DNA of 64,000 nt, taken from Proales similis. Its lineage: Eukaryota > Rotifera > Eurotatoria > Ploima > Proalidae. A model generated the notes under the pieces. That model searched no databases and was not told the origin of the DNA. It saw only the letters and a program-made list of their open reading frames with translations. Location: contig JAGVRJ010000001.1 of NCBI GenBank assembly GCA_019059635.1, positions 3,472,001-3,536,000 of the forward strand. The letters run 5' to 3'. Position numbers and translations under genes: made by a program. Below are positions 1-13,761 of the stretch, one piece after another (the first letter of the stretch is position 1; each line of letters opens with the position of its first letter).

Positions 1-721
1 GCTGATGCAAATTTTTATTCGCTTTTGTCTTGCTCGCTTCCCTTCTCTTTCTTCATCTGTCTCTCTCTCTCTCTCTCGATCTGAATTTCATTCAATCGGC
101 TTTTGACTTTCGGACTCTACGTATTGCCCCTCTACGCGCGTCTTCCACCGATCGGGACTGTGCAAATCAAAACGTGAAAACAAAAAAGGCTTTAACTTTT
201 AAGCGAGTTTTAAGAGGCCGGAAGTATGTGGCAGAATTATTCAAGCTTTTCAAAATTGCTCAAACTGGAGCTTCGCAAATAAAAGAGAAAATGAGAGCGA
301 AAGAGACAGAAAACGAGAGAGAGAGGGCGCGCATTGATTGAATACATGCACTTGAATAGAGGCAGGAGGATGAAACTTGCTTGGGAGAACTGCGAGGCCA
401 TGTGGTTTGTTTGCCGAGGGTGGTCAGAGAGGGGAGAAATAGTTGCTGCTTTGTGAATATTCCGGGCTTAGACGAAGAGAGAGAGAGAGGACCACAGCGA
501 TGAGGAGGAAGCATTTAGAATGAGTTGGTTCGATTGAGCCAATGCCAAGTCTCTTCTGCAATTTCACCTCTATTTTTGTTCGTATTTTCTTTACTCTTGG
601 TTTTCATTGTGTTTTTTATTTGTTTAAGTTCAGGGGATTGAAGCATTTCAACTTTAAAAGATTGACCGAATCAAAATTTCGTTTTTTTTTTGCACGGTCC
701 AGTTAGATATAAGAGGAAGAG

Positions 722-4317
<3,596 letters not shown>

Positions 4318-4441
4318 ACAAAAGACTTTTAGTTAATCTCTTTGAATTCTCAACCTAGCTGAACAGGATTGAACCGCTCAAGTAGAGCACATGAAAATTG
4401 ATGTTGTTGTGGAAGTTTTCGTTTTCTAACCAAAATGAGAG

Positions 4442-4447
4442 AATAAA
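4442..4447 (+). terminator. poly(A) signal, piwi
   Basis: AATAAA, 125 bases after the piwi stop codon. Confidence 0.6.
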
Positions 4448-4656
4448 ACGCTGAAGAATGAAAGGCAGTAAACTTGGTTTCGCATCAATCTACCGGTCGG
4501 TGGGTCTGTCTGTCTGTGCTCTGGCTCGTGCAAATAACAAGTTAGAAAAGTGGCACGCTTAAACGGAGCCAAGCATTTCTCCGCTGCGCTCATTTGAAGT
4601 AAAGAAGGTTCTCGCGTTTGTTGAAGAAAAGGCCTCTTTCTGCCGGCATCGTAGAA

Positions 4657-5849
4657 ATGTCAAAGATTTTATTACCCAAATTCGAGCGTTTCTCGGCAGT
4701 TGGCCGCCAACTGCCCAAATGGACAGACCCGAACAGCATCTACTACCGTCTGCCTGAACATTACAAGCGGAGGCATCGCGAGTTCTTGGCCAAAATTCCC
4801 GAGCCAGTGCACTACAAACCGAGCGAGAAGCTGTACGAGGTCGATCACGAGCACGGTGTCAAGTAAACTGCCGCTAGTTCACTCCAGCTCGTCTAGCCGT
4901 TAAAACGTCGAGTCTAGGAAGCTGAACTACGACCATCCGATACCAGCGCTCTATCCGACCCAGAGCAAACTTGGCCTCTGGGGTGGCGTCGGCATTGTGC
5001 CCGGCTACAAACGACCCAATCAGACCGGATTTAAGCGGCCTCAATACTTGTTGGTTTTTGTTCTCTTGTCTCACTCGCCGACCGATAATTCAATTCATTT
5101 CCGCCCAGATCGACCAAGTTGTGGAAGCCCAAGATCTTGAAGATGATATTCTACTCTGAAATACTCGACAAGTATTTTGCGCTTACTTGCACACGCCGCA
5201 CTCTGACTCTGATCGAAGAGGCGAAAGGCTTCGATCATTACATTTTGAAGGTAAATATGTTTATGCGGAAATTGTTCGACGCCTGGCGTAATAATTGGCG
5301 CCACGACATAAGACGCACGAGGCAGATCTCAAATCGGACATTGGAATGAAGCTGAAGCGCGAAATGCTGCTCAAATTGGCCCGTAAGGATAGCGAATTGT
5401 TCCCAGATGACAAACAAAAGCAAGAGTTGATCTACAATCGCTACAAGCAGTACCAGATCCCGGTAGGCATTCAATTGTAACGCTGCTAGGGCGATGCTGA
5501 ACGAAATCTGAAAGCTTGACGAAGCCGAGTGGATTGGCCTGAAGCCTTGGGAAGCAATGGCTAAGCAAAAGCTCATTGAACAAGAACAGCTGAATGCGTC
5601 TATAAGGCCACTCAAAGAGACGTTCGCCCGAGAGACTCTGGAAAAAGTGGCGTCAGGCCAAATTGATTTGGATTTCCGACTTCAATCGACACAGACCGAG
5701 TAAGTGTTTGCCACTCTGGCCGTCAATCTGGACGTGCCAAGCATCTCTCTAGCTCTGATTGATAAAAATTAAATTTTATTTCTTTCCACTTTAGACGGAA
5801 ATCAATATTCAGGAAGCTCATCGACGAAAACATGCCCAAATTTTCATAA
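4657..5849 (+). CDS. MRPL28: Mitochondrial ribosomal protein L28
   Basis: Large-subunit protein of the mitochondrial ribosome (bL28m). The model has six exons and five short introns. Recognisable blocks in order are [94 protein letters not shown] and [15 protein letters not shown]. All match animal MRPL28 in order. The ATG at 4657 begins MSKILLPKF, and upstream codons in frame lack another ATG. The C-terminus MPKFS is followed at once by AATAAA (5856-5861). Several introns use a weak GTTGGT donor, also seen in piwi and GPATCH11 here. Identification is confident; the last, short exon (from about 5794) is the least certain. Confidence 0.88.
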
Positions 5850-6327
5850 ATGTAAAATAAAAGCAAGAAAGACCGAGTCCAAGGTCAATTATCTTTTTTT
5901 CTTCGTTCGATTTGGTTCATAGATGTTGGTGGCGGCAATATTGGTTTTGGAAAAGACTGGATCTATCGTCAATTAATTTTTATTTTTCTACTTGCTTGCG
6001 TCTAACAACCCGCAATTATAATTTCGGGTTGGGTTATAAAACCGCTATCAACATGCTGATCGGTTGGATTGGTGCTCTGCTATAATTGATGGGAATTCAT
6101 TCTTTTATGTGATTGAAGGCTCTCAGAAGGATGGTGCAGCTCCATTAAATAATTTATCATCATCCGCACACGTCTTGGTTTATGGTTTCAAGTGGGAACA
6201 TGAGCCAAAGAACAGGAAAAGTGGCGAATTTGCTCGCAAACTATTTATTTGACACGATTTGTTCTCTCTACGGTCTTTGGGCGGGTGTGGGGAAGAGAAA
6301 GAGAGATTAGCAGCACGCTGAGGAGTT
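5850..6327 (+). other. Intergenic, MRPL28/TMEM177 convergent 3' ends
   Basis: Apart from the two poly(A) signals (AATAAA at 5856 on +, TTTATT at 6244-6249 for the minus gene) I see nothing. A 62-codon ORF at 6064 has no family resemblance and no splice context. Confidence 0.5.
5856..5861 (+). terminator. poly(A) signal, MRPL28
   Basis: AATAAA starting seven bases after the stop codon, so the 3' UTR is extremely short. Confidence 0.6.
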
Positions 6328-7520
6328 TCATTTCCTTAGCATCTCGTCTAGCTTGAGTCTGATGGTTTTGAATAGCTTCCACTCTCTTTCGTCAGGTAAA
6401 GATTCGTTCAATTGGGCGTCAGACACTTTTCTTTGCTTTTGCTTGTCCAATTCGTCGATTGCTTTAATTAATCGGCTCTTGCATCTTTCTTTTCTCTTCT
6501 CAAGAGAAATGCTCCAATCAGGAACGAAGAGGGCTTTGTTCAGAACGGGAATTCGAACAACTTGTGCAATTCGAGAGCCACTCTCGTCAATTTGCTTGTC
6601 TCCTTCTGCTAAAACTTGTCTCAGCAACTTATTTCTTCGCATCGCTTTCTCCATGTACTCGATTGAGCCCTCGCAGCAATCCAGACCAAAGCGACATGCC
6701 AAATCATCAAACAGCTCTTCGCATTTACTTTTCCAGAAGCGTCGGAAGCTAAGCGAAACGACGAGTATCAAACTGCTGATAAAGACGTACTGGCGCAGTC
6801 TTTGCTGTGGCAACAACCGTTTACGTCTGTTATTGCCGAAGGCAAAGATGAAGCCGACAAATAGCAATGTGCAGTCGACCAGATTCGGAGCTAATGAGTA
6901 TATGGGCTTGGTGGTTTCCAATAACGCCCGAGCGAGGCCAAACCTTTTTGCTTCCTCGCTCAAGCTCAGAGCTTCAATGAACTCATCAGCAGAGCCCTCG
7001 CCGAGCAAGTTCGATATCCGCTCTAGTGTGAGATCGCAATCCAGATCGCAGGCAATGCCGTTTTCTTGCACAAACACACCGAGCTCGGTCTGGTCTTGGG
7101 CCAAATAGCTCAACGGAATGCCGACCTGAGCGCCTTGCTTCATATTAGAGAATCCAGCTGTTTTGAACTCGATCGATTTCGTGGCGTAGAAATCTATCTT
7201 TGGCGCCGAATTATTTAATCTTAGCACGCACTTTTAATGGAAACATGCTTCAGACGGATTTAATTAAACGCGCGCGAACGCTGCTTTTACCCTTTTAATT
7301 TCGACATCTATTTCGGGCGAGATAAGTTCATCTGAGATTTGATCAGAGTCGCCCAAGATCTGATATCGATTTACTTTCCAAAACAACGAGCCTCCCAAGT
7401 AAGCTGTTTTCGCGTAACTGCGACGAATCGATAAACTGAGATAACGGATAAATGCAGCCTACCAGAAAGACCCAGCGCCGCCACAAATTGGGAGTGATTA
7501 CGCAGGAATGAAGAGGCCAT
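6328..7520 (-). CDS. TMEM177: TMEM177 family mitochondrial membrane protein
   Basis: TMEM177 is an inner-mitochondrial-membrane protein linked to COX2 (cytochrome oxidase) biogenesis. The large last exon (about 7228 down to 6328) carries family landmarks: GAQVGIPLSYL, LSLSEEAKRFGLARALLE, a hydrophobic segment LVDCTLLFVGFIFAFG, a second segment VFISSLILVVSLSF, and GSIEYMEKAMRRNKLLR. I place the start at the ATG at 7520-7518 (MASSFLRNHSQ). A short exon encoding YAKTAYLGGSLFWKVNRYQ follows, then EIDVEIKR, then an intron with donor GTAAAAG into CVLRLNNSAPK. A downstream open frame extends further upstream, but only the spliced version joins well. The family match is good in the C-terminal two thirds and weaker at the N-terminus. 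The poly(A) signal TTTATT is at 6244-6249. Confidence 0.75.
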
Positions 7521-7681
7521 TCCAATCCGGCAGCTAGTGTGGCCTTCACAGCAAATCTTCTTCTCTTTAATTATCTTTTTTTATCTGTAATTCCAAGGTC
7601 TATTTTCGCTGGCCCGCTAAAACCATTCGATTGATTCATTCATTCAAACGTGCACTCCAACAACCGATCGATTTGCTTCAT

Positions 7682-7687
7682 TTTATT
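7682..7687 (-). terminator. poly(A) signal, EIF2B4
   Basis: TTTATT on the + strand reads AATAAA for the minus-strand transcript, about 35 bases past the stop codon. Confidence 0.5.
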
Positions 7688-7721
7688 TTCAAATGTCAAA
7701 TACGCGCCGGCGCGAGATGGT

Positions 7722-9603
7722 CTATTCCTGCGGATCGGATGTCACAGAGGCACCTCTGGCGCTCGGGCTGTCTCGGTTTTTCACTCGAAGAACAACGGGC
7801 ACAGAGGTGCAAGGCAACATGCCCATGTCAGTCACCACACAACTAATTAAATCGGGCGCAGTCACGTCATAAGTCAGGTTGAGAAGTGTCAAGTTTTCGT
7901 ATTCTTTCTTTCCGCTCGTCCAATCCTTGAGCGGGATTTTCGATCGAGCGAAAGGCACGTCATTTTGATTTGCAATCAATTTGTAAGGGTCTCCCAGTTC
8001 GTTGTTCACCAGAGCGTCTGTTTGTACCTTCTCGCAGAATTTATACGTTTCACAGCAGACTATAAAGGCCAGGGAAAACGCAATCAGCCTTTTTTCGCCA
8101 CATTGACAGCCAGGAGATGTGATTACCTACGACGGGAACGTTGAAGGATTTGGCAACCAGAGCAATCTGCGAGGAACCTGTCGGGCCCATCACATAGCCG
8201 TTGGAGAGAAGTGCGTGAACGCCTAAGATGACTTTGGTAACGCGTGACATGACGTAGGATATTGCGTTTATCAACACGTAGGTGCAATTTATGCCGTTTT
8301 TCAGCAGCTTCTCAAGCGACGAGCGGCCTTTGTAATCAGGGCGCGAGTCGACCACGACCACTTGCATGAGAGGAAATTTTCGGCTCGCTTCAAGCAACAC
8401 ATTCATTACAAGCGACGAATATCCAAACACGAGGATGCAGTCGTCGTTTGTTATTTTGGATCGTGCGTAAGACGTGCCTGATATGATTATGTCAGTGTCG
8501 GCCAGAACGTATTTGCTAATTGTTTCGGCCGCGAGCAAAATTTTTTCTTCAAAAAATTTATCCAGCTCGTCAGTAAGAAGCTCTTTGGCCTCAATTATTG
8601 TACAAAATTAGAAAAAAAAAGCTTAGAAAAGACTAAATTGAAGCTCACGTGCGTTTCACTGGCGTCTGGAGGTAGATGCGAGATTACCGCCTTCAAATCC
8701 TTAATTACGTTTCCGACGCTGATTGAGAGCGGTCGACACTGAGCTAAAAAGCTGGATGATTTTCATTAGATTAGCATTTATCTTGGAAGCATCCTTGCGT
8801 CATTCAGCTTCTTACTTAACATTGATTTTAAGCTCGCTCTCAAGGTCTTTGCCAACAGATCTTCCGCTTTTCTTCGGGCCTTTGTAATCGTCTAAAAAGA
8901 GGCGAAATGCCCGAAGAAAGGCGACGCAGCGGGCGTTTGACCCATGAACTACGTCATGGGCCATTTGGATTCCGAGTCTTATGAAAGCTGGGTGTACGCT
9001 CGGGTTGTCAATCGGAAGCTTTTCCACCATCGAGTAATTTCGCTCGAATTTATCAAAATGACAAAACAATCTCGAAGGAAGAGAGTCTTCATTGTCGCTC
9101 TTTTCTTTTTTCTTTCTACTTAATTTTAGTGTGTCAGGCGCAGTCTCGAACATCATTCCTTCAGCAACGCTCGACTCAGTTTCTTTGAGCTTCAATGAAG
9201 CTTTTAGACTGGCGCCCAATTTGGCCACATTCTCTGTCGGCGTCGTGTTCTCCTCCTGTCTTGACTTGAGCGGTTTTGTCGCACTGCTCGGCGCTTTTCC
9301 AGCCGCTTCGCTTGTAGCCGCTGCTTTTTTCGCCCGTTGCGCCTCCTTTCGGTTGGTGTGAGCAGAGTTTGGTTTATTGTCTAATTTGCTGCTCTTCTAC
9401 CTGGATGGCTCTTCTCTCGCGCTTCAGATCGGCTTTGCTTTTTTCGCCGCCCGATTTCACAGATTCGTTCGCACCTGGAAATTGCATTGCCAGTTTTAAG
9501 TGGATCGTACCCGTCGAACAACCAGCTAAAAATTTCTACCAGAATCGCTCTTCGAGTCATCGGGCGTCGGCTTGTTTTTTCTTTCGCCGCTCTGCGCGCT
9601 CAT
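7722..9603 (-). CDS. EIF2B4: Translation initiation factor eIF2B subunit delta
   Basis: A regulatory subunit of the eIF2B guanine-nucleotide exchange factor that recharges eIF2 with GTP and senses eIF2alpha phosphorylation. The start ATG is at 9603-9601 (MSAQSGERKNKP). A charged Lys/Glu-rich N-terminal region follows, and then the conserved core: HPAFIRLGIQMAHDVVHGSN, ARCVAFLRAFRLFLDDY, QCRPLSISVGNVIKDLK, EEKILLAAETISKY, VVVVDSRPDYKGR, VILGVHALLSNGYVMGPTGS, CCETYKFCEKVQTDA, and near the end NLTYDVTAPDLISCVVTDMG and VPVVLRVK. The C-terminal tail after VLRVK is about 18 residues, longer than in vertebrates. Introns are short, for example GTAGAAATTT and GTAGAAGAGC donors near the start. TMEM177 begins 202 bases downstream on the same strand. 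Confidence 0.9.
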
Positions 9604-10247
9604 CTCTTTCCTTCTATTCGCTTCTCTTTTCGCCCTCTTAAAATTTGTTAATTTAAGAGCGAGCTGTCTTTGCTGGTCTGTTCGCCTTCGCCGCGCGCGT
9701 ATACTTGAAATTTGAAGCGTATGATTTTTTATTTGGCTTTTAGTCTTGTTCTCTCAACTTGACATCAACTTGTCTGAATGCGAATTATTATTTTCCATTC
9801 CGAAATTTGCGATTTGACTCTCTTGAGAATTCATACTTCGTCGCCTCATACTTTGTCGTTCAATTTCGATATTGATTTTCACACAGCTGCTTTTATTTCA
9901 GTTTTTCACACAGAGACAGTTCCTGGTCCTGGTCGTGGCTCTATTGGGAGAAAAAATGGAATTCGTTCATTTTAAAATTCTTTCGTGTTTTTTTCTTTTG
10001 ATCTTATTCAACCCGAAAGAATAATTGGCTGTCGCCAAAATGTCCTTGAGCATTTTCGATGCAGTTTCTTTTTTTTCTAAACGTGTTAGACCAACCTCTT
10101 TATTAAGAGCCGGAGCGCCATCGCATTCGGAAGAGTGACACGAACAGAAAAGAGTCTTTAGGGTGTCTTAATAATAAATTAGATCGATGTCTTTAGAGAA
10201 AAGACGAAATAATGGAAAATTAAGGCGACGCTTTCGGAACACTCAGT
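9604..10247. other. Bidirectional intergenic region
   Basis: Separates divergent EIF2B4 (-) and the orphan 7-TM gene (+). It is AT-rich with short T and A runs. I see no clear TATA box or further gene. Confidence 0.5.
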
Positions 10248-11849
10248 ATGTCTGGTGAAAACAGAACCGAATTTCAATTCAACATGGACTCGCATATATG
10301 CCGTCCTGTTCTCATCATTCTGGGCCTAGTCATGAACGTTTGCTTCATGCTACTGGTTAAATGTAGACGACGCACTGCTTCGTTTCAGAGCCAGAAGCCG
10401 TTCAGATGGGTGATCATCATTATTCTGATCGAGCACAACTGGTTCTTGCTCACTCAACTCAACTACTGGTACTCTTCAGTGCGCAAACAGCCCGATCTCA
10501 TGTCAATCCAAGGCTTGTGTCAGCTCTCAAGTTTTCTCACCCGGTTCTTTCTCACCTTGAATGTGTGCGTAACATTGATGGCCAACTACTTCATGTTCCT
10601 AATTGTCTACACGGCCAACCATCAGCCTCAAGACGTCTACAACCAGTTTATAATAGGCGATGAGAGAAATTCTCGACGCTGCTCATACAAGAGATTCAGT
10701 TTCGTGTCCTGTATACCAAGACTAAGAGGATCGCCTGAGTGTGATCGATCAGACGACCGAACGGAGGAGTCGGCGGCAAACACGACACAGCCAAGAGGAG
10801 CGTCTCGGTTGAATACCGAAAAAGAAGAGGAAACGAGCGACAAGTACTCGGTTCTGTTTGGCCGATTCGAGTCCAGCAGACTTAGCCGAGAAAAGTTCTA
10901 CTTTTCCCTTGTGCTCAAAGAAAAAGTGATGATCACAGTGTTCACGTTCGTATTTATTTACATACTCTCGTTTACGTTTTGGGTTTACGGGCCTCAGGTA
11001 GATTTGATTCCGAAAATTTCTACTTTGGGCAATGGCGAGCTGGATCTGTTCGCCAGAGACAGAATCGTCTTTTGCCTCGTGCATCCATTTGCGCGTCGCT
11101 TTGCACATACGTTTGACCTAGCGTTGAACACGGCGCGCTTTTTGTGTCTATTGGTCACTCTGATTGTATCGAGCGTCTACATGTGTCAGTTCAGGCGAAG
11201 CAAACTGAGCTCGTTGAGGAAAATGTGGCTAAACAGAAACGGATCTCGTTTGGCTTCGATTAACTTAATCGCTTCAGCCCGACTGTCGCTACTGTTCTCG
11301 ACCGATTCGGAGGACAACTCGAACCAAAAGGGTCAAGATTTATCTCTATTGCGGCATTTGGCTCACATTGAATTCGTTCGGTTTTTTGTGGTATTCATCT
11401 TCATCAACTCAGCGCTGATGCTTCCGAGTGTTGCTATTGAAGTCTATAACAATTGGCAGGATTTGATTTCGCGCTTCATACCGAACGAGTCCATCTACAT
11501 TCCGAACTTTTCAAGCTTCACCACCGAGTCAAATGAAGTGCAGCCGCAGTTGGGCAACCTAATGCACCGGTCTCTGCAAAGCCTGTTGACTGCTACATCG
11601 GCCAACACACTCAATTTGGACGTGAAAAACATCATACTCGGCCTGAAGCGCGAGTCGGAGCACTCAAACCAGCTGGAGCCGATTCAAGACATGACCAAGC
11701 TGATCGCCTGCTCAATCGCATTTCTCGTCTATTTTCTGTTCTTCGCTCAAATCAAGTGCCGGCTAGTTCTAAAGAGAAGATCACTCGACGAGCAGTCTAG
11801 CGCAAGAGAAATGACTCCCTTGCAGCACTCGGTTCATCAAGAAGTTTGA
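10248..11849 (+). CDS. Orphan seven-TM, GPCR-like protein, intronless
   Basis: A single 533-residue open frame from ATG 10248 to the stop at 11847-11849. I count about seven hydrophobic helices: residues ~17-39 (VLIILGLVMNVCFMLLV), ~54-77, ~92-124, ~226-248 (VMITVFTFVFIYILSF), ~287-320, ~368-403 and ~485-510 (LIACSIAFLVYFLFFAQ). The N-terminus has an N-x-T site and no obvious signal peptide. TM1 contains GLVMN, which resembles the GxxxN of rhodopsin-like receptors. However there is no DRY after TM3, no CWxP in TM6 and no NPxxY in TM7. The loop between helices 3 and 4 (about 100 residues, Arg/Ser/Glu-rich) and the one between 6 and 7 (about 80) are unusually long. I do not recognise the family. 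It could be a divergent chemoreceptor-type or peptide GPCR, or another multi-pass protein. Confidence 0.7.
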   Translation: MSGENRTEFQFNMDSHICRPVLIILGLVMNVCFMLLVKCRRRTASFQSQKPFRWVIIIILIEHNWFLLTQLNYWYSSVRKQPDLMSIQGLCQLSSFLTRFFLTLNVCVTLMANYFMFLIVYTANHQPQDVYNQFIIGDERNSRRCSYKRFSFVSCIPRLRGSPECDRSDDRTEESAANTTQPRGASRLNTEKEEETSDKYSVLFGRFESSRLSREKFYFSLVLKEKVMITVFTFVFIYILSFTFWVYGPQVDLIPKISTLGNGELDLFARDRIVFCLVHPFARRFAHTFDLALNTARFLCLLVTLIVSSVYMCQFRRSKLSSLRKMWLNRNGSRLASINLIASARLSLLFSTDSEDNSNQKGQDLSLLRHLAHIEFVRFFVVFIFINSALMLPSVAIEVYNNWQDLISRFIPNESIYIPNFSSFTTESNEVQPQLGNLMHRSLQSLLTATSANTLNLDVKNIILGLKRESEHSNQLEPIQDMTKLIACSIAFLVYFLFFAQIKCRLVLKRRSLDEQSSAREMTPLQHSVHQEV

Positions 11850-12284
11850 GCTTTGAAGTTTGAGCACTCCAGATCGACAATATAAAGTGCACTCATCTTT
11901 GCAACTGGGCGCCGCCTTTATGCAGACAATTTGCTGGCGTATAGAACAGCAGCGTAAAAAATGCGAGGCCATGAGTTCAATCTTGACAAGCTAGTTGATG
12001 GCCCTTTTCGCTCTGTTTCTTCATGGCTCATTCTTGTTTCGTTCTATCTCTTGATCTCGAGCTCACCTTTATTGTCTTTTTTTCTCCTTCTCACTCATTG
12101 CGCTGCGGCCCTCACTCGTGAACAGAGCACATGCACAGTCAACTTGGCATCCCGCATAAGTTGAGAATTTGATGGCTGCATTTTTTTTTTCTCTTCTATT
12201 TATCACAAGTGGGCAACATCAAATCACATTAGAGAGAAAGTAAGCGTCTAGAAAAAGCCAGCTAAATCGAGGCGAACGCGAAAA
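11850..12284 (+). other. Intergenic, no gene seen
   Basis: Spacer between the orphan 7-TM gene and PCYT1, presumably holding the 3' UTR of one and the promoter of the other. A T-run lies at 12180-12190. There is a short ORF at 11961 but no recognisable product. Confidence 0.4.
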
Positions 12285-13384
12285 ATGGCAAATGAGGCAA
12301 AAAATAACTCAGATGCACTTGAGGAGGCAAGTTCAAAATGCCTGAGCTTCCAGAGCGACCCGGTGAACCAAGACTTTTGCGTAAGTTGCTCAAATAAGCC
12401 ACACAGAGAGTGAGGAGCACAGCTGGTAAAATCGCATTGCAGAAAAACGTCGGCCCGGCTCCGTTCTGGTTCGAAGAGAGAGCACAGCGCGAGCGAGATG
12501 CATGCGACTACAGCATACGAGTCACAGTCGACAAGGCGCTGGCAGGCGAAGCGCCGCGTCGAGTCCGAGTGTACGCAGACGGCATCTACGATCTGTTTCA
12601 CGCGGGCCACGCCAGACAGCTCATGCAAGCCAAAAACCTTGTGCCGAACGCTTATCTGATTGTGGGCGTCTCAAACGACAAGCTCACGCATGCACTCAAA
12701 GGCCGCACGGTTCTGAACGACATTGAACGCTACGAATCGATTAGACACTGCCGATACGTGGACGAGGTAGTCACTGATGCGCCGTGGACAATTACGGACG
12801 AGTTTCTGGACAAGCACAAGATCGACCTGGTGGCGCATGACGATCTGCCCTACGGCGCAGCTGGCCAGGACGATGTCTACGCGCACATCAAGTCGCGCGG
12901 CATGTTCCTGCCCACCCAGAGAACGGAGGGAATTTCAACGTCGGACGTTATTTGCCGAATCGTTCGCGACTACGACGTCTACGTGAGAAGAAATCTTCAG
13001 CGTGGCTACTCTGCTCACGACTTGAACGTGAGCTTTTTGCGCGAGAAGCGCATCCAATGGCAACACAACATGGACTTGATCAAAGAAAAAGTGAGCAAAT
13101 ATCAAAACGGCACTCGCGAGCTATTCAACAAATGGGAAGAGCGCTCACGCGATCTGATCCACAACTTCATGGACGTGTTCGGCAACTCGACCAACCTGCT
13201 TCGGAACAGAGTTCGCGGAGCGATTGCCGAGCAGCCGCCTGCGGTGAGGAGAAGCGCCCGTCTCCGCGCATCCGAGTCAGAGGCCGCTATCGACGAGGAG
13301 TCTCCGGACGACCTCAAGCGCAAATTGAACACTGATGAAGAAGAAAATAGCATCAGCAAGAAGCAATCCAAGCAGAAAGATTAG
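12285..13384 (+). CDS. PCYT1: CTP:phosphocholine cytidylyltransferase
   Basis: The rate-limiting enzyme of the Kennedy pathway for phosphatidylcholine. It makes CDP-choline from CTP and phosphocholine. There are two exons, 12285-12380 and 12443-13384, separated by a 62-base intron; 345 residues. The catalytic domain (about residues 58-215) has the nucleotidyltransferase HxGH motif as HAGH in [17 protein letters not shown], then [27 protein letters not shown], and the signature [10 protein letters not shown] predicted amphipathic membrane-binding helix region follows ([20 protein letters not shown] to about residue 265). The C-terminal tail is basic and Ser-rich with [10 protein letters not shown], but much shorter in SP motifs than the mammalian phosphorylated tail. 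It could be soluble or nuclear, with lipid-regulated activity as in the family. Confidence 0.92.
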
Positions 13385-13761
13385 CGAATTAATTCTTGTC
13401 TTTTGTTCTTACCCGGCCGAGATCAGAGCGGCTATAGACACGGCGGTCAACTTCCAAATCAATTCTAGCCCCATTCTCTTTTGCTCATTTTTTTTCGAGT
13501 CTCTTTTTGTGACTTTTTGAATGCCGCGTTCTAACTTGAGCATTTTCTTTTTATTTTCGTTCTCTAAAAATTTGTTGTTTCTGACCGCGAACACATAAAC
13601 GAATCGAACTGAATCAGAGGGGCCGTTCAAATTGACATTGATTTATTTGAAACTTGTTTCTCTATAATTATTAAAACTGAGAAAAAGAAAACGATAATAA
13701 TAACAACAACAATAATAATAATAAAAAACATGAGTAAAACAAACACAAGATAAAACAGGAA
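13385..13761. other. Convergent 3' ends of PCYT1 and TMEM39-like
   Basis: Contains TTTATT at 13642-13647, a poly(A) signal for the minus-strand TMEM39-like gene, and an imperfect AAT/AAC repeat at about 13694-13727. I see no canonical AATAAA for PCYT1. Confidence 0.5.

Noticed and set aside
1-721. Possible gene or mobile element at the left edge
   Set aside because: Only a TC tract (57-79), a GA tract (477-490) and unsupported short ORFs are present; probably piwi upstream sequence.
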